Below, in pieces: positions 9,860 through 24,040 of a DNA stretch of 64,000 nucleotides; position 1 is the stretch's first letter; every line of letters starts with the position of its first letter. Location of the stretch: NCBI GenBank assembly GCA_950295325.1, contig OX485805.1:20385501-20449500 (forward strand). The letters run 5' to 3'. This stretch comes from Polytrichum commune (Eukaryota > Streptophyta > Polytrichopsida > Polytrichales > Polytrichaceae). Both the position numbers and the translations under genes were made by a program. Below the pieces are notes generated by a model. It was not told the origin of the DNA and ran no database searches. It saw only the letters and a program-made list of their open reading frames with translations.

Positions 9860-12800
9860 TGGTCATATATGTCATCTAGTGCTCCACATAGTGTTGAATA
9901 AAAATTATCTCATCTGCATCTACATCCAGCCTTACGGAAAAAAATCATCCAAGGCCTAGAATATTGACATAGAACTATGTTTTGAGCCTGAGGGGTGGAT
10001 TCTTCATGCCACATACGAACTAATGTGATTGTAGATTGTAGAAAGGGGTTTTGTTCGAGACAGTAGCGTACATAGTATACATGAGAGGTGTCGTGTGTTC
10101 TCTAGTGTTGAATACCTTGTAAATATGATGTAAAGGTAGATATATGAAAGGGGTCCTTGCATGTCTCTAAGATTTGGAGAGAAATTGACAATAAATGCGC
10201 TAGTTTCATCCAATGTATCTTATTTCATCCAAATGACATGTGTATTAGGGTCAGATGATTATGAGTTGTATCCTATTCAATGACTCTTATAAGAAAGAAA
10301 AGGTACATTATATAAATGTAATAAAGAAATATTTATTTCATGATTTAGTGTAAACACATGAGTCAATTTTCTAGCCTACAGCTGGTACGTATACATTTGT
10401 TTTTCTCTATAAATTTCTTATAGATAGGGGTTTTATTTTATAGTCACCCCACGCACATTATTTAGGTTTCTAATGAAGAGTCCACCCCAAGGGTTATAAG
10501 TAAATCTACACTTATTCGTGAGTTTTGGACAAAATGAAAGTTTTCATGTGCACTTCTATTGGCAGACTTTATTATAGAAATGACAACATTTACTCTTATA
10601 TATGGAATGTTTCCCTTGTTGTAGCATGTGTTAGTTGCATGCACATTGTATGATTTGTGAAAATATACATCTAGAAGGGATATTCAACCACATTGCTTCT
10701 CAAAGTATGTGAATTTGAATTTTTCATCATATGCTTCTAGTTTCCTCCTTCAAATAATGTGTTGTGCAATGAGCATGTCTCAACTGCGCAAAAAAAATAC
10801 TTTGGGATGCATTGTTAATTTTTCACAAAACTTTTGTTTGTATTTACTTGAATCTCAGTTATGGGACATCCTCACATCAATTAAGTAATTATGCTTGGAC
10901 TACTTTCCCAAGTGTCCTAGAATTCCAAGAAAATTAAGTTTGGGTATTACATCGGTATGTATTGATTATGCTAGTATGCTATTTTGCTTCATGATGATCC
11001 AATTTTGGTGATGTCATTGTGATGTATGGTAATGAGAGCCATCAAAGGCATCATCATTATAGATCATGTGTCCAAGTACTCCACAAGGTTAGTGCTCGTC
11101 TTTATAACATTATTAAGCAAAGTGTGTTCATTCATTTGAGCCCTAAGAATATTTAGCCATGAGATGTTCCAACTTAGTGCAAGGACACTTAAATTAAGCC
11201 TAAATTTTGCTTATATGCTTAGGGCCCACATGAACAAACACACATTGCTTTTATATTGTTATGCTTGGGAGTCTACTCTACTTTACTCTAACGTAATACA
11301 CATGCACATATCATGACTTCCTACAACTCATCCCCACCACCGAAGATAGTTGTTTGTTTCTAGTTCAACTTGTGTGATCCACTCCAATTCTAAAGAGCAT
11401 GTGTGTTTACAAGGGATGAATCTTCATAATGTGAGAAAACCTAAAAGCTCGAAAAGATATCTTTGTCTTTTGGAATAATGTTAATCTATATTGTATGTTT
11501 AGAGACCATTATTTCTACTAAAGAGCAATTACTTGGAATTGTAGTACCTAGTGTAGTAAATTGCTTATGGCATTTAGCGTCACTTACTATTCGGAGTTAT
11601 GTTGTGCTTTAACTTTTCATTGAGAATGTAAGACATATCCCAACTAAATATGTTATTGTTCTACAATGTCAAAACAACCATTTTTACCTTTATTGATAAA
11701 AACAAAATGATGTCTATTGTAGATGGCTATAGCAATACGTGATTCCAAATAATAAGTAACGTTAAATACCATAAACTTAGCTGATTTTTACGTGTGTGTA
11801 AAACAACAAATTCAAAATTGTCACTATTTCACGTATGTGATGTACAAACTAACAACAAAACTCCAATGTCCAATTTGGTTGGCAATCGATTATTCATGTA
11901 GCTCTTTGCATAAAGTATGCACTCAATAGTCTTATTGGATGTCTATATCTATGTTGGCTTGGCATATAGATCAATGCATATTGTATCAATAATCAACATC
12001 AATAATAGTATCAAAGAACCCCACCCATGCGTATTAAAATTGCAATAGTAGTCAGGAACTTATATTTGATGGATACATCAAGGTGAAAGGATCATTGTAT
12101 ATCCAAGTCATTATTTGGATCAATGCCATTTTAAACCATATTGATACTAGGACGATCTTGCATAGGTATGAATGTTGTTGCATGGTTTATAGAGCCGAAT
12201 GTTATCAAAAACAAAAAGGCCATCAAATATCCATACCCAAGTATGTACATGCCTCAAAAAATATGAAATTGCAACTATAGGTACCCAAATGGCATCTAAA
12301 AAAGCTACATCAAACCCATAATTCTCTTTGAAATAAAGACACCTAATACGGGAAGTGCAAGAATCATTAGTGTATGTAGTCATATGTGTTGCTCATAGCT
12401 TGAAAGTGTTTGTTTGAAGTGTAATGAAAATTGAAAATTGTTTAGCATTATCTATGTGAAAGTAATTGGTCTCAAAGTGTAGTGTGGGTTGGGGTCAAGT
12501 TGTTGGATCTCCCGAGGTGGTTGTACTTTGGTTCCTTTCTTGCAATTGGTTTTTGCAATTTGTGCCCTCCCCCCCCAAAAAAAAATATAAAGTAAAGATG
12601 TTGTTGGATGGATGACAAACACGCTCGTATTCCATAATTTTCTCTCCCATCTGCCTACGGCCTAGCATTCTTTGCCCATGCATTGGAAAGGGCAATAGCA
12701 TTAATATCCTCAAGGGTATAACATAATATGAGGGTGTTTGCTCCTTTGGTAATATGACTTCAAAAAAGTACAAAATCAATTCATGAAGGTTCCAAGTTAG

Positions 12801-13527
12801 TTTATTGAACCCTCCAACCAATGTCATCAAAGTGTTCTATCAATTTCATGAACCTTCTAAATTAGTTTGTGATGCTTTTAAACCGATTTGGCATTTGGCA
12901 AACCTCAATTTCACAATAATGTACCCTTACCTCTAGCAACTTCATGACTCTTGCAAAGCCGTCTCACAAATCTTTTCGCAATTTGTGGTTTTTGTATCTC
13001 CACCTTCTTAACTTCTCGTCTTCTCTTTTCACATTCTTTACCTCTCATTGTTCATTGATTCCTCTTTGTCATGTGTTTATACGGAAGCTTCTAGCCTTGA
13101 CGTCAACTTTTCTTTGGTCTTTCATTACTATACCTCAAATCTAGAAGGAAGCAATGCCAGTTCTTCTCTAATCTTTGATTATTGTACATCGAAGCAAGCA
13201 ACACAAACCCAATGCAGTTCGAGCGCACAGTTTAGTGGAATTGACATTTTCATTTAGTTGTGGATTTGATCATAGAAAGAGTGTTGGCCGCATGAGTAGA
13301 GCGTAAAACATGTTTGGAGTGTCGTGTTCAATTGTGTGGCGTCCAAGGTTGGATAAGAGAAGCCAATCAAAGTTTTGGTAAAGCTAAGTCGTGGAGAGTG
13401 ATTGGGATAATCTTATACATGACGAATCATTTTTGTGGACTAAAGTTATAAAATTCATGAAATTGATTTTGTGAAGTTCTGAATATGGCCCAAGGAAGGC
13501 ACCTTAATAGAAAATTGGCATACACAT
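9860..13527. other. Unassigned AT-rich intergenic DNA
   Basis: No gene, RNA or delimited element is recognisable. The open frames of 60-110 codons occur on both strands and lack family motifs. Part of 10,740-10,870 resembles 51,490-51,590 (shared ATGTGTTGTGCAATGAGCAT-type text), again linking the 9-11 kb and 51-52 kb regions. Confidence 0.4.
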
Positions 13528-13535
13528 ATGAGAAC

Positions 13536-13940
13536 CCTGAGGGATGCACTCCATTGTCAAGTTGAACACCACGTGCGAACAAAAGAAATCTACTTTTTCT
13601 AAGTTGCATCAACAAAATGGGTCAAACTTTTACCAAAATTTTTTTATAAGTACATATACATAGTATCTATTACATAGTAAAAATTGATAACCAAAATTGA
13701 TAATTTGTTTTTTCTAGAAAACATACCGTTTCTAACTAGAATGACGCAGAATTGAACTAAAACAATTACTAGAAAAATAGAGATGACTAAAAATATAAAA
13801 ATATAAAAATATATTATCAATGGATATGTATATATAGAAAAATATCATAAAATTTAAAAATATCTATGGCATATAATATAGGGGTAGCAAACTTTGTTCA
13901 CACGTGGTTTTCAACTTGACAATGAAGTGACCTCCCCGTG
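13536..13940. mobile_element. hAT-like MITE (family H), 405 bp
   Basis: Exact 8-bp duplications ATGAGAAC flank it at 13,528-13,535 and 13,941-13,948, the length made by hAT transposases. The terminal inverted repeats run for about 45 bp without a gap. Left reads CCTGAGGGATGCACTCC and the right complement CACGGGGAGGTCACTTC, then both continue ATTGTCAAGTTGAA and CCACGTG(C/T)GAACAAA. It has no coding capacity. Confidence 0.88.
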
Positions 13941-13948
13941 ATGAGAAC

Positions 13949-15136
13949 TGAGTATTTTTTTAGGAGTTATTTACATGAGCATTTCAAAAATTTGGACCCA
14001 ATAATTACTAAAATCCTTCTTATCACCACTATCCTCCACCCTATAGGTAATAATAAATTCCAAAACTATGCAATTAACTACACCCTATTTTATTTATAAA
14101 AAGTGGGGGTTTCTTTTGTTCCTCATTGTATTGGAGTGGAGTTCCTTATTTTGTTAATGTGTGTCATGTAAGGAGACATAGCAAAATGACAAAACGTCTT
14201 AACCAACTATAAATGATGTATTTATGCGGTTGAGGGAGTTGTGCAAAGGGAGCAAACCAGGTCAAGGTGCTTCTAACCCTTGAAAAACACCTTCATAGGT
14301 TTATCTATAATGAATCAAAGTTCATCCATAGTGACTCCAATCTCATCCACATTCATTGAAATTTCATTCATGTTTCCCATGAACCCTCGAATTTTTATTT
14401 ATTCTTTAACCATACCTCAACTTACCCTCTAAAAAACAAAATTATTCATTCCAATTTTTGTTAGGATATTTTACATGAGAATAAAATTAAATAAGCAAAA
14501 TTTATAGTACCACATGTTATATATAAACTACTTATAGAAAAATGAATAGAACCTAGTGTAGATCCAAATACAATATAAAGTTATGTCTTACGAATCTATT
14601 TCACCCTACTTTTTCTTGCATGTCATTTCTACGTAAATTGCCAACAAACTCCCCTAGTAATATGGGTACCAAGTCATGAAATTATTCACAACATACAGTT
14701 GGTTGAAAGTTCAAGTTAAATTGGTTGTCTATATAATGAACTTGGTCCATGATTCCAATGAAATCAGTAGATCCTCTGCTAAATTGATTTCTAAAATCAT
14801 AAAATTGAGTTTGCACTCTATGAACTCATCTTGCCAAAGGAGTAATGACTAACATTACACAACTCCTTGGCTACGTTCAATTGGACCAAGTATCAAACAA
14901 ACGTGTGATTCTCCTTTACTTCCAAGATACCCCGTTATAGGGAGCACTCATGCTGTAAAATTGTTAACTTTTCGACGAATTGCTCTAAATTATCACAAAA
15001 TTTCAATCACAACCTTTCTTTGAAAAGAAACCATCATCTAGCCGCTTAATAATGTTATGTCTTCCTCACAAGGCCAAATTTAAACATGCAAGAAACGTAC
15101 TTTTCTTTTTGTCTTTTTGTCTTTTATAAAACACAT
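13949..15136. other. Unassigned AT-rich intergenic DNA
   Basis: Part of 13,960-14,100 resembles the interior of the hAT-like elements at 28.7 and 37.9 kb (TTATTTACAT, ATAATTACT, CACCCTATAGG). It may be a second, truncated copy abutting the first. The rest shows nothing recognisable. Confidence 0.4.
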
Positions 15137-15270
15137 GAGACACTTGACCACCTGGCTAGTTCCATCAAGTAGAGAGACAATTTCACAACTGTGAATCGAA
15201 CCGCCAACCACTCCGTTTGATTTGGGTACCTCTCCACTATCATCCGGTAATTTAGGGTCATCTCGGACCA
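15137..15270 (-). repeat. tRNA-derived SINE-like copy 1
   Basis: On the minus strand it starts TGGTCCGAGATGACCCTAA. An A-box-like TGATAGTGGAGAGG follows, and about 30 bp later a B box GGTTCGATTC, the internal RNA polymerase III promoter arrangement of tRNA genes and SINEs. It aligns with 52,792-52,930 over its whole length, including GTCTCTCTACTTGA after the B box. No cloverleaf can be drawn, so it is not a tRNA gene. Confidence 0.6.
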
Positions 15271-17959
15271 TACAAGAAACGTACTTGAAGTGCATCAATC
15301 AAAGTTATTCAAACTCATGAAGGTCCTAGAAGGTTTTCATCCACCTCTCAATGGTGGAAAAAGGTCTATGATGAAATATATAAAAATATTTTGACTGTTT
15401 TCTTTAACAAGAGTGGACGTACTTGTACTAAAGTCTCCATTCCCATCTCTTGAGTAAAAGTTAAGTAAGCTTGGAAAGCACTTGAGTGGACCAAGTATGG
15501 GCACCCCCCCCCCTCCCCCCAAAATGTTATTATTGCTTGTCATAGAACACAACTCTCTTAATAACATCCATTTGAAAACTATAAAAACCGCGTCCTCTTG
15601 TAATGATCATTCATTGTTGGAGCCAAGTCATCCTCAAAGGAAAAGGAAACGGGTTGTGTCCTTGGAATGTCTTAACTTGTGCCGTTTTTACACATAAGTG
15701 CCTTTGACAATTTTTGAACGCTCAAGATGCTTAAATTGTCAAAAATGTTAGTAGTGGGTGATTCGTGCGATATCGATCACTTTTAGTTTCTCTTTTTTCT
15801 TAGTTGATTCGTTCCATACAACAACGCAATGTCAAGATGATCCAAACACGTTAAATGTTGGTGTGTACCTAGGTGAAGTGAATGGACCTTTATGGCTTAT
15901 GTTTTCCAATAGATTGTTGAACATGAGCATAAGTCATGGAAATTATTGTACAATTATATTATTTGACTATAGATCGACATAACTAACGTACGTGAGTACA
16001 CGGTGGTCATCAAGTGCGATGAGCCAACAATTAAGTAGATGTAAGGTCATTACATAAAGTGAGTGATGTGAGTAATTGATGTGGGCTAGCTAGGGATGTG
16101 TATGAAGTTACTTGGCAATCGTGTATCCCAATTATCTTTGAAATTCAGAGTAGGATGTGTATGAATATTTATGTGGTTTTCATCAATTTGAAGCATGTGG
16201 TTGACATATAGAAGTCTTCTTATAGCTCCACTATGAAATCGTAGTGCTAAGTAAGCTCTCATGTTGTAGATTATTTTTAGGTATGTAGGATCCTTTGTTT
16301 TGATTGAGTTAAAAGATTTGCATCCCCTTCCCACACACCCTCCACCGTTATTAGCATTCACCTCATCAAATTTACATATTGTCACAACATATTTCTCAAT
16401 ATTGCCTCGCAAAGGATGATTGACAAATATAACCTATTGACCGCAACTATCAAACCCCGGGGGTTCTCATTGCCGATCAATGAGGAGGCATTCGCCAATA
16501 GCCACCAATCCCTTACCAACCGTTTCAAATCACATGTAGATATATCTCCTCAACATGGCCATCTCATCCTCTTTGTCATAATATTTAATAGGTGTAAATC
16601 AGAGAACCAAAATCAACACCCCAACAAAACCTTGCACCAACTTCAACATAGTAGAGAATCATCCATGGTAATAGCTCAAACATTGAGGGTAGCACTTTCT
16701 TGTTGAACACACTAGTGACACATTCGTCCACTTATGCACTCGAGCTCCATACCTTCTTGGCACCATAGGAATCTCCTCCACGACCTACAACACTAACAAA
16801 AAGTGACCCTTGTTCCAAACAAACCTCTTTGACTTTGAATACCCCTCCTACAATTTGGTCCCACAACCTGGCATTGGTCATGCCTTTTTTTACAGCATAG
16901 CCTTAACTGAAAGGTGGGAGTAGCTTGCTCACGAAGAGGCTCTTCATTTATGCATGCTTCCCTTGGAAACAAACACGATGTTATTAATACTATTACCTTT
17001 GATGAGAAACTTAATATGCATGGCTAAAGTCATAAACACTATAGAGAGATGGGAAGTTGCAAGCATGACATGGTCTCAAAATGGCCAAATAACAAAAGTG
17101 TGTTTTTTGTTTGTTTGTTTTGTTTGTTTTTTGTTTTGGGTGGGAGCTAAGTGTGAGCACTTCATGAGTATAGAGATAACCATTCAAGATTTTTTATTTT
17201 TTATGATTGATTATAGAGGTGATAAACGACCAAGGCTACACACCCACCTCTTGGACCCATGCCCTTACCGCTATTACCAAGGTAAAGGGAATCTAACAAA
17301 AACATGACCCCCATAGGTTTATGGTTGATTCATCTCAAGTGGATCTACGTAGATATTTGAGACGTTCTAATGTTATTTTCGGATCATTTTTTTCAACAAA
17401 AGGAAACCATATGCTATAACAAAATTGCATGCGTTTCTACGTCGAGTAATAGTGGTTGGGGCCCAACTCAAAGAGGTGGGTGTCTAACCCTGGCCATGGT
17501 AGAATAATTTGAGAATCGTATTTGTGAGAAGAGAAAAAGGTTAAAAAAACACAAGGTTCTTAGCAGGATCAAAGCCTTTGAAATAAGGTGACAACACCTT
17601 AAACCATGATGTTAAGGTATTTGGCATTTATGTGGTAGTTGTATGAATAAAATCACCGGTAGAAGAAAGGAAACCATTGTGTAGTACAAGTCCCCCGCCC
17701 CTCTCCCCCTTATTGGAAAAAAAATGCAAATTTTTGAAGTGAAAGTTATGTTGTCACCCAAAATTGTTGGGGGGGGGGGCATAATGTTCACAAGATGAAC
17801 ATTCTCATATACAGTATGTAATTATTATACAATATTCTATGATGTTGGTTTTGGGTGGGGTTTTGCTTTTAGCACCCTCTACCTTAGGTGATTCAATCTT
17901 GGATGTCTATGCCTTTTAGGCTTGATTCATGGCTATCCCATTTGAGGTACTTTAAGAAA
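15271..17959. other. Unassigned DNA with poly-C and T/G-rich tracts
   Basis: It contains CCCCCCCCC-type tracts near 15,505-15,520 and a TTTGTTTG run near 17,100-17,150. A 108-codon minus-strand open frame at 16,086-16,412 and a 117-codon plus frame at 16,954-17,307 resemble no family and show no splice context. A G run of 11-12 lies near 17,768. Confidence 0.35.
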
Positions 17960-18395
17960 TATTTCTTTCCATTTAATTTTTTTTAATTACCTTGGAATTT
18001 CTTTTTAAAACCCATATATTAGAAAATCTATCCGCAATCTACAAAAAGTATTCAAAAATTTGATACACAACCTACAAAATATCGCAAAGTTGTCTTGAGC
18101 AAAGAGTCATTTTCTCTCCACTGGGAGGTCTATTGATACTGGATTGCTAAGGAAAAATCACCACAACATCAACCTTATTACGGGTGGGGATCTTACTTAA
18201 GTGAAGGTGGTGTCCCCCTTTTGTGGATCGCTTTTGACAACCGCCTCATTGAGCGGACAGATCCTTCATGAACCATTGTGATTGGCCAAAGTTGGTGCTC
18301 TTCTAAAGGTGTTCTTGCATCCTTCTTACACCACTATTATGAATGGCCGAAGTGGTGTTGTTTTATACTTGATGCCACATATGATTAATCGTTTT
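17960..18395 (+). repeat. Dispersed repeat F, copy 1 (inverted partner at 23.6 kb)
   Basis: It aligns in inverse orientation with 23,580-24,040. Shared blocks include ACCTTGGAATTT, GGGGATCTTACTTAAGTGAA, GTGTCCCCCTTTTG, GTGATTGGCCAAAGTT, CATCCTTCTTACACCA and AATGGCCGAAGTG. Weaker similarity may continue to about 18,480. No terminal repeats or duplications were resolved. Confidence 0.7.
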
Positions 18396-19383
18396 TAACG
18401 GTGATTCACTCAATGGAACCGTTGCACTCACTTGTTGACAACTTCAAATATTTTAAACAGATGCCACCAAGAAGAAGACGTGTTACTCTAAAGCCTCATT
18501 ACCTTATTGGATTTGTCCGAGTTGTCAAAACAATCCACCTCGCTATAAAACATGTCTATTTCAAATTCAAATACTTGAATCACAGCCAAGTATAAATGCA
18601 TTATCCCAATACACTTGAGGAGTTGAACATTATGGGCCTCTTGAAGCCCGGCCCTAGCCTCGGCAAGCTAGCCTACGAAAAGTCTACCACCTTTGACCGC
18701 TTCACAAGGGAAAAACCATTGTGCAAAGAGGGCCTCCTAATTAATTTTGCTCTTGCAATTCGATTCAAGGCAAGGTTTGCATATGTGTTGAATGTGCATG
18801 TTCCAAGCCACCACCCACCTCACTTAGCTTTGTGGAATGGACTTGGAACGATTCCATTCGATTTCATTGGGGTTGGGTGACATGGGACGAGGCGACCCGT
18901 TTGGGAACTTGGGACCAACTAAGTTCCGTAAAGGAACCGAGGGAAAAAGGAAGATAATGCCTTAGATCGCTTGCCAACTAGTCTAGTGTTGGGGCGAAGT
19001 ACACGCCGGTTTACTTGCGAGGCCGAAAGGTTTATGTGGCCCAATCCAAGGCCCGTGCTACTTCACGAATTAAAGAAAGGGGGAAAGGGCAAGGGCAAGG
19101 GAATAAAGGGCGAGGGATGGCCCTCAAGACACGGCGAATCATCTAACACATGGGATGGGGAGGTGAGGGGGAGCACCAAGACAAGGGTTGAGTGTAGGCA
19201 ATCCTCCGTAGTATGTGTAGGGTCGGACGCAATTAGTTTTTTTAGTTAGGGAATGGTCGCTAGAGTAAGTGGGGCCTTGAAGGATTGGGAAATGGCAGCC
19301 TATGCAATATGTGTTCTTTGGTTTGTTTCTCATGTTCTTCAACGTCCACCGATTAGATTTACACGACAAAATTCGTGTTGCGT

Positions 19384-19418
<35 letters not shown>

Positions 19419-20399
19419 AGTAAATGTATGAAAATATATGTAAATATCATATTGACAATCAGACCTTACCTGATTTAGTTATGATGATCGGAAGTGTATG
19501 TTTGTTGATTTCTCCATTGGGTATAGAAGTCTTCCTGATTGTCTTCATCGTCAAGTGTAGAGTAGTTATTAATACTTGAAGGTGTAGTCCAATCACTTTT
19601 AAACATGTGTCTTTACGATGTTGTCTCTTTGATCCTCGCCAGAGCACATACCAATCAAGTACACAGGTCCAATTAAGAAAACCAACCACTGCAGATCCTC
19701 TGCCTTAGTCTACACGAGATCTCAAGTGCATCAATTACCCCATTTAGTGCGTGTGGTACTAATTACCCAAACATGAACTATTTCGCCAAATCTCAATATT
19801 AGCGAGGACTAATTTTTTTTTACCAAGTGACATTAATTTATTCACGAATGCATGTTCATTAATCATGCACTTCAAGAAAATTAATGTGTGCTCTAAGGTG
19901 TTTTGATGAGATCCAAGAGCCTTCTTCTTCTTCTTCCTTCTTTTAGTCGGTGCCACTCACTTATGAGGCATCGCCTAATACTAAGGAACTAAAGAGAGCT
20001 TTCATTGAAAGTCTATGATACTTTAACACTTTGGACTCCCGAAACCCTAGATCTTCTAGTGACACTAATTTCATAGAGTGAAGAAATTTAATACCACCTT
20101 CATTTTACTCTTATGAAATTAGTGCCACCGTCACTAAGTGCCACACACACAATATTAGCCACCCTCACCTAATAGGATAATTAGCATTAGCAAACGTCAA
20201 TTTTTATCAGGTGTATTGAGCACAGTTATTGGGGTTTGGTTTAAGTTAAAAGGAATTGGTACCCGCATTACTGGGAAGTGGGACTAGGGGCTGCCCCAAC
20301 TGGGACATAAAATGTGGTTGATTCCTATACACCCGGATTTGAGCCATATATAAGAGCCCTAGGGGTGAAGGAAGACCTCTCTCACTCACCCATTACCAT
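18396..20399. other. Unassigned DNA, locally GC-rich
   Basis: Two adjacent plus frames (18,401-18,595 and 18,596-18,880) and a third at 18,971-19,249, containing a run of GKGKGK, lie in more GC-rich DNA. None matches a family I recognise and no start context or introns support a gene. An (AT)n tract lies at 19,388-19,415. Confidence 0.3.
19388..19415. repeat. (AT)14 microsatellite
   Basis: An uninterrupted alternating AT tract. Confidence 0.95.
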
Positions 20400-20645
20400 T
20401 CTCCCTCTTTAGTATGACACGTTTGGGAAACACCAAAAAAAGTCGTATTATCGAGGTGTTGTCTTCTCGTAATTATGACAAATGGCGTAAAGTTGTCGTA
20501 TTATTGAGGGAATACAAAAACATAAGTAATAGGAGCTTCAAAATATATACAACGAGTTTAAGCAATATAGATGGTATGAAATAATAACTTACAACTCCAA
20601 GCAAATACAATTATTCTCAAGAACTCTTGAAATAGGAGTCCAAAG
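20400..20645 (+). repeat. Dispersed repeat C, copy 1 (inverted partner at 29.7 kb)
   Basis: It aligns with the complement of 29,640-29,900. Both contain AGTATGACACGT, GTGGCGTAAAGTTGTC-like text, GAGGGAATACAAAA, GCAATATAGATGGTATGAAA and GAGTCCAAAGA. It includes GTCGTATTATCGAGG, related to the pogo/Tigger-like end motif at 21.1 kb, so the two may be parts of one element. Confidence 0.7.
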
Positions 20646-20996
20646 ATCTCTGGTGTTGTCTACCCAAGTTAGCGACTGTCGTCTTATCTAAATTCCCTAC
20701 AAACTTTTGAAAACGAATCATTTCATTAACACCCAAATATAAAGAGTTATCTAATACGGAACTAGACAACAATGATGCATGATGTTTAGCACCACTAAGC
20801 TTTACTGTAGTTGGAGCAACATCATCCACATACTATATCACCCATGTACAAGGCAACATATTAAGCAGGAGGCCACTCTAACCCTAACCATGTCCATTCT
20901 ACACTAGTAGCCCTAATTATCATTCAGTCCCCAAGGGAGAATGGATGTATTTTAGATGCACATAACATAGATGAAAGGAGTTTCTACATAACTACC

Positions 20997-21162
20997 TATT
21001 TAATACGACAAAGCGGAGATTCTAAATGTCGCATTATCAAGTGTCGTAGTCGCATAAAGAGGGAATTTTGAACTAAAAAAATATGTCGTGCGAAACTATG
21101 TCGTAATATTGAAGGTGTCATATAAACGAGTGTCGTATTAACGAGGTTAGACTGTGTACCCT
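20997..21162. mobile_element. Possible pogo/Tigger-like element end
   Basis: The complement of 21,138-21,162 begins CAGTCTAACCTCGTTAATAC, which resembles the terminal repeats of pogo/Tigger-type mariner elements. Related motifs (GTCGTATTAACGAGG, GTCGCATTATCAAG, GTCGTAATATTGAAGG) recur through the segment. The opposite end was not found, so the extent is approximate. Confidence 0.4.
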
Positions 21163-23579
21163 GTTCTCCCTTGGATGATCCAGGATGATAGGATTGGGTT
21201 AGATCATAGCTGATGGATGACAAATATATGTTGTTGTTTTCTTCTTCTTTGTTTTGCACAAATTGAAAATTCAATTGCAAAAAGAACCCACAATACAATA
21301 CAACCAACCTGGCCAAAACAACGCAGCCCGAGTGCAAATCAAGAAGTAATGAGATGACAAATATATGTTATGAACACGAGCAAACCTACTAAGTTCAAGG
21401 TCATTGCCGTAAAGACGTGGTTTGTATACACAGGCCTTCTCTCTTGGGAATCTAAATGTGCACTTACTGTGGTCCCAAGGAAGGGTAAGATAGGAATGTT
21501 GGTCACCAATGTCGAAATAAAGTGCCTAAAGGCCCAAATGATTTGATGCTTTGTATGTTGGGTTGTCATCATGCCATTAGGTTACGTTTCATATGATTCG
21601 TGGGGCTTAAACAACTCCGGGTGGGCATCTTGGGTATTCATGTGCAAACGCATGATTGGTTCCTCATAGAAAGATGACACCCACCTTAGGTTAGCATGAA
21701 ATGAAATTATGAAATCACCATACCATAACATATAAACAACAAAATTAAAAATGACCTTTTTATTTGAACGTTTGTAACCGTTGTAATTTTTTCGTGTTTT
21801 ATGTTCCTTGCTCACAAGAGACTCCTCATATGTTGTCATTCATTGCTCATATGTTATTGCTCATCATTCACATCTTAGCTTTGCTCTCTGAAACCTCATG
21901 GAGTGGATGTTCTCAATTTAAATCTCACTTGTTTCTTCCCATATGTCATGGGTACTATACCATAGGAGGTTGCAAGAATTGCGCAGAGTATATTGAAAAG
22001 TCACGGGTACTATACTCGAAAGTCTGAGCTTGGCGTATGTGTGCAACTTTGGGAGATTATCTTATGTATGAAATCATCAAATTTTGACAATGCAATGTTG
22101 CACTTTGTATTATTCCACAATGTCACGTGCTACATTAATTCTCTTTATTATGCATCCATGTTAACACTACAAAATTCCTTAATATCGCGTGCACTTTCAT
22201 TGCCACATGCATGATATTAAAGAGGTTAGAGTGTACCAATACATCTGATCAATGAAAAAACAACTCTAATAGAATTAAAAAATACTATATTTCTAACCAC
22301 ATATATGCCAAGATTTTGTAGAAACTAGAGAGTGTCCAAATGTTAAATTAAATTATCGATGTGGCATAAAGGCCATTTTTACATCAACATGAAAATTCAA
22401 TTTAAATCAATTTTATCAAAATAAAAATCTTCGATGTTCATGCAAAGTTTGCATTGAAGAGTCAACACCCTCATATGAGCTTCCAACACAACAAAAACAT
22501 GACCATTTCCCACTTTGACATTTTTAACACATTTTAATCATATCCAAATTGCACAACTCATGTGTCTATGTGTAGATATCCATGTTGACTTGATGTATAA
22601 AGTTAGTTTGATTATAGATGAATGAGTTAGATAGGGTTGATGCAAGGAAAAAATCATGCATCAACCAAAAATAGGTTGATTGAGAAATTAAGAATTTAAT
22701 GTCCTCATACCTTAAAGACTACTACATATCTATGGGATGTATGTTAACAAACTCAACGGGTTTGTGTTCTTAAATACACGTGGTTAGTAAAAAAAAAAAA
22801 AATCAACTCACGAATGTGGATTTGATAACGGTTGCTTGTTGAGCGAGTCAAAGGTACATTGCACGATTGTTAGTAATGTTGTCAAATCATTTGTTCTTGC
22901 AATGTGCCAAGATAAAGGGTGGGCATGTCAATTTTGGCAATCCACGATCTGAAATGGGAGTGAGATTTTGTTTGTAAGTGTTGGATTAAAAAGCGGGGAT
23001 GGAATCGACTATGTAAATGCGGATGTGTTTGTGGCTTTAATTGTTTCACGCCAAGGCTCCCACGGTAAGTCAAATGATGCCGCAACCTAACTTACATGGC
23101 CGCCATTAGTGGCACAAATGCCCGGGTGTGCATGTTCTTGAGTGATGTAATTATTCCATCATCAATAGGCAACATGTTCCTTGAATCCACCATGGGATGA
23201 TGCAATGTGGTGGGTGTATATTCAATTAAAACTTAATGTATCTGGGACAAAACATGTAACGATCAATGGATAAAGTTGATTCAGACTACATGCATGTGTT
23301 GAGCAAGGAAGTTTCACATATGAGTGTATCCCTCATCCATCCAACATAGGAGCCCTGAAATAGTATGCAACCCATAGTTTACATTTGAAGTTCACTTGAC
23401 ACTGGGTTAGCTTTAAAGACGGGTTAAAAACCATCATGAATTAGTATAATCCACGACATTTGAGATGAATCGATCACCAACTTACAAAGTATTGAGGTCT
23501 TAAAGTAGTGAGACCTTCCCTTTGGTGACACATATTTTAAGCCACCAACAAGTGAGTGCAACAATGTCATCAAATAATT
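21163..23579. other. Unassigned AT-rich intergenic DNA
   Basis: No coding or element structure is recognisable. The open frames (up to 113 codons on the minus strand at 20,996-21,337) lack motifs. An A run lies near 22,789-22,802. Confidence 0.35.
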
Positions 23580-24040
23580 CATTGTTAGAAGCGATTAATC
23601 ATATGCAACATTAAGTACAAAGTAGCAACACTTCGGCCATTCACAGTAATGGTGTAAGAAGGATGTAATAACTCTTTTACAACAACACAAACTTTGGCCA
23701 ATCACAATGGCTAATCATGGATCTATCCGCTCGATGAAGCAATGTAAGACATAATCCGCAAAAGGGGGACAACACCTTCACTTAATAAAAGATCCTCACA
23801 TGTAATAAGGCGGATTTTGTGGTGAGTTACATTTAGAAATTCAAAATTAATAGACCCCTGGTTGATAGTAAAATGCCCTTTCTAGAAGACGATTTTGTGA
23901 ATTTATGTAGGTTGCATATGATTTTTTAAATTTTAAATTTTTTTCCATAGACTTTGTATAGATTCGCTAATCTATGGGGTTTTGTTTGGAAAAATTCCAA
24001 GCTAATTAAACTTCTTGAAATAAATTTTCTTTCTTTCTTA
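23580..24040 (-). repeat. Dispersed repeat F, copy 2
   Basis: This is the inverted partner of 17,960-18,395. The spacing of shared blocks is the same with small indels, so both derive from one element about 450 bp or longer. Confidence 0.7.
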
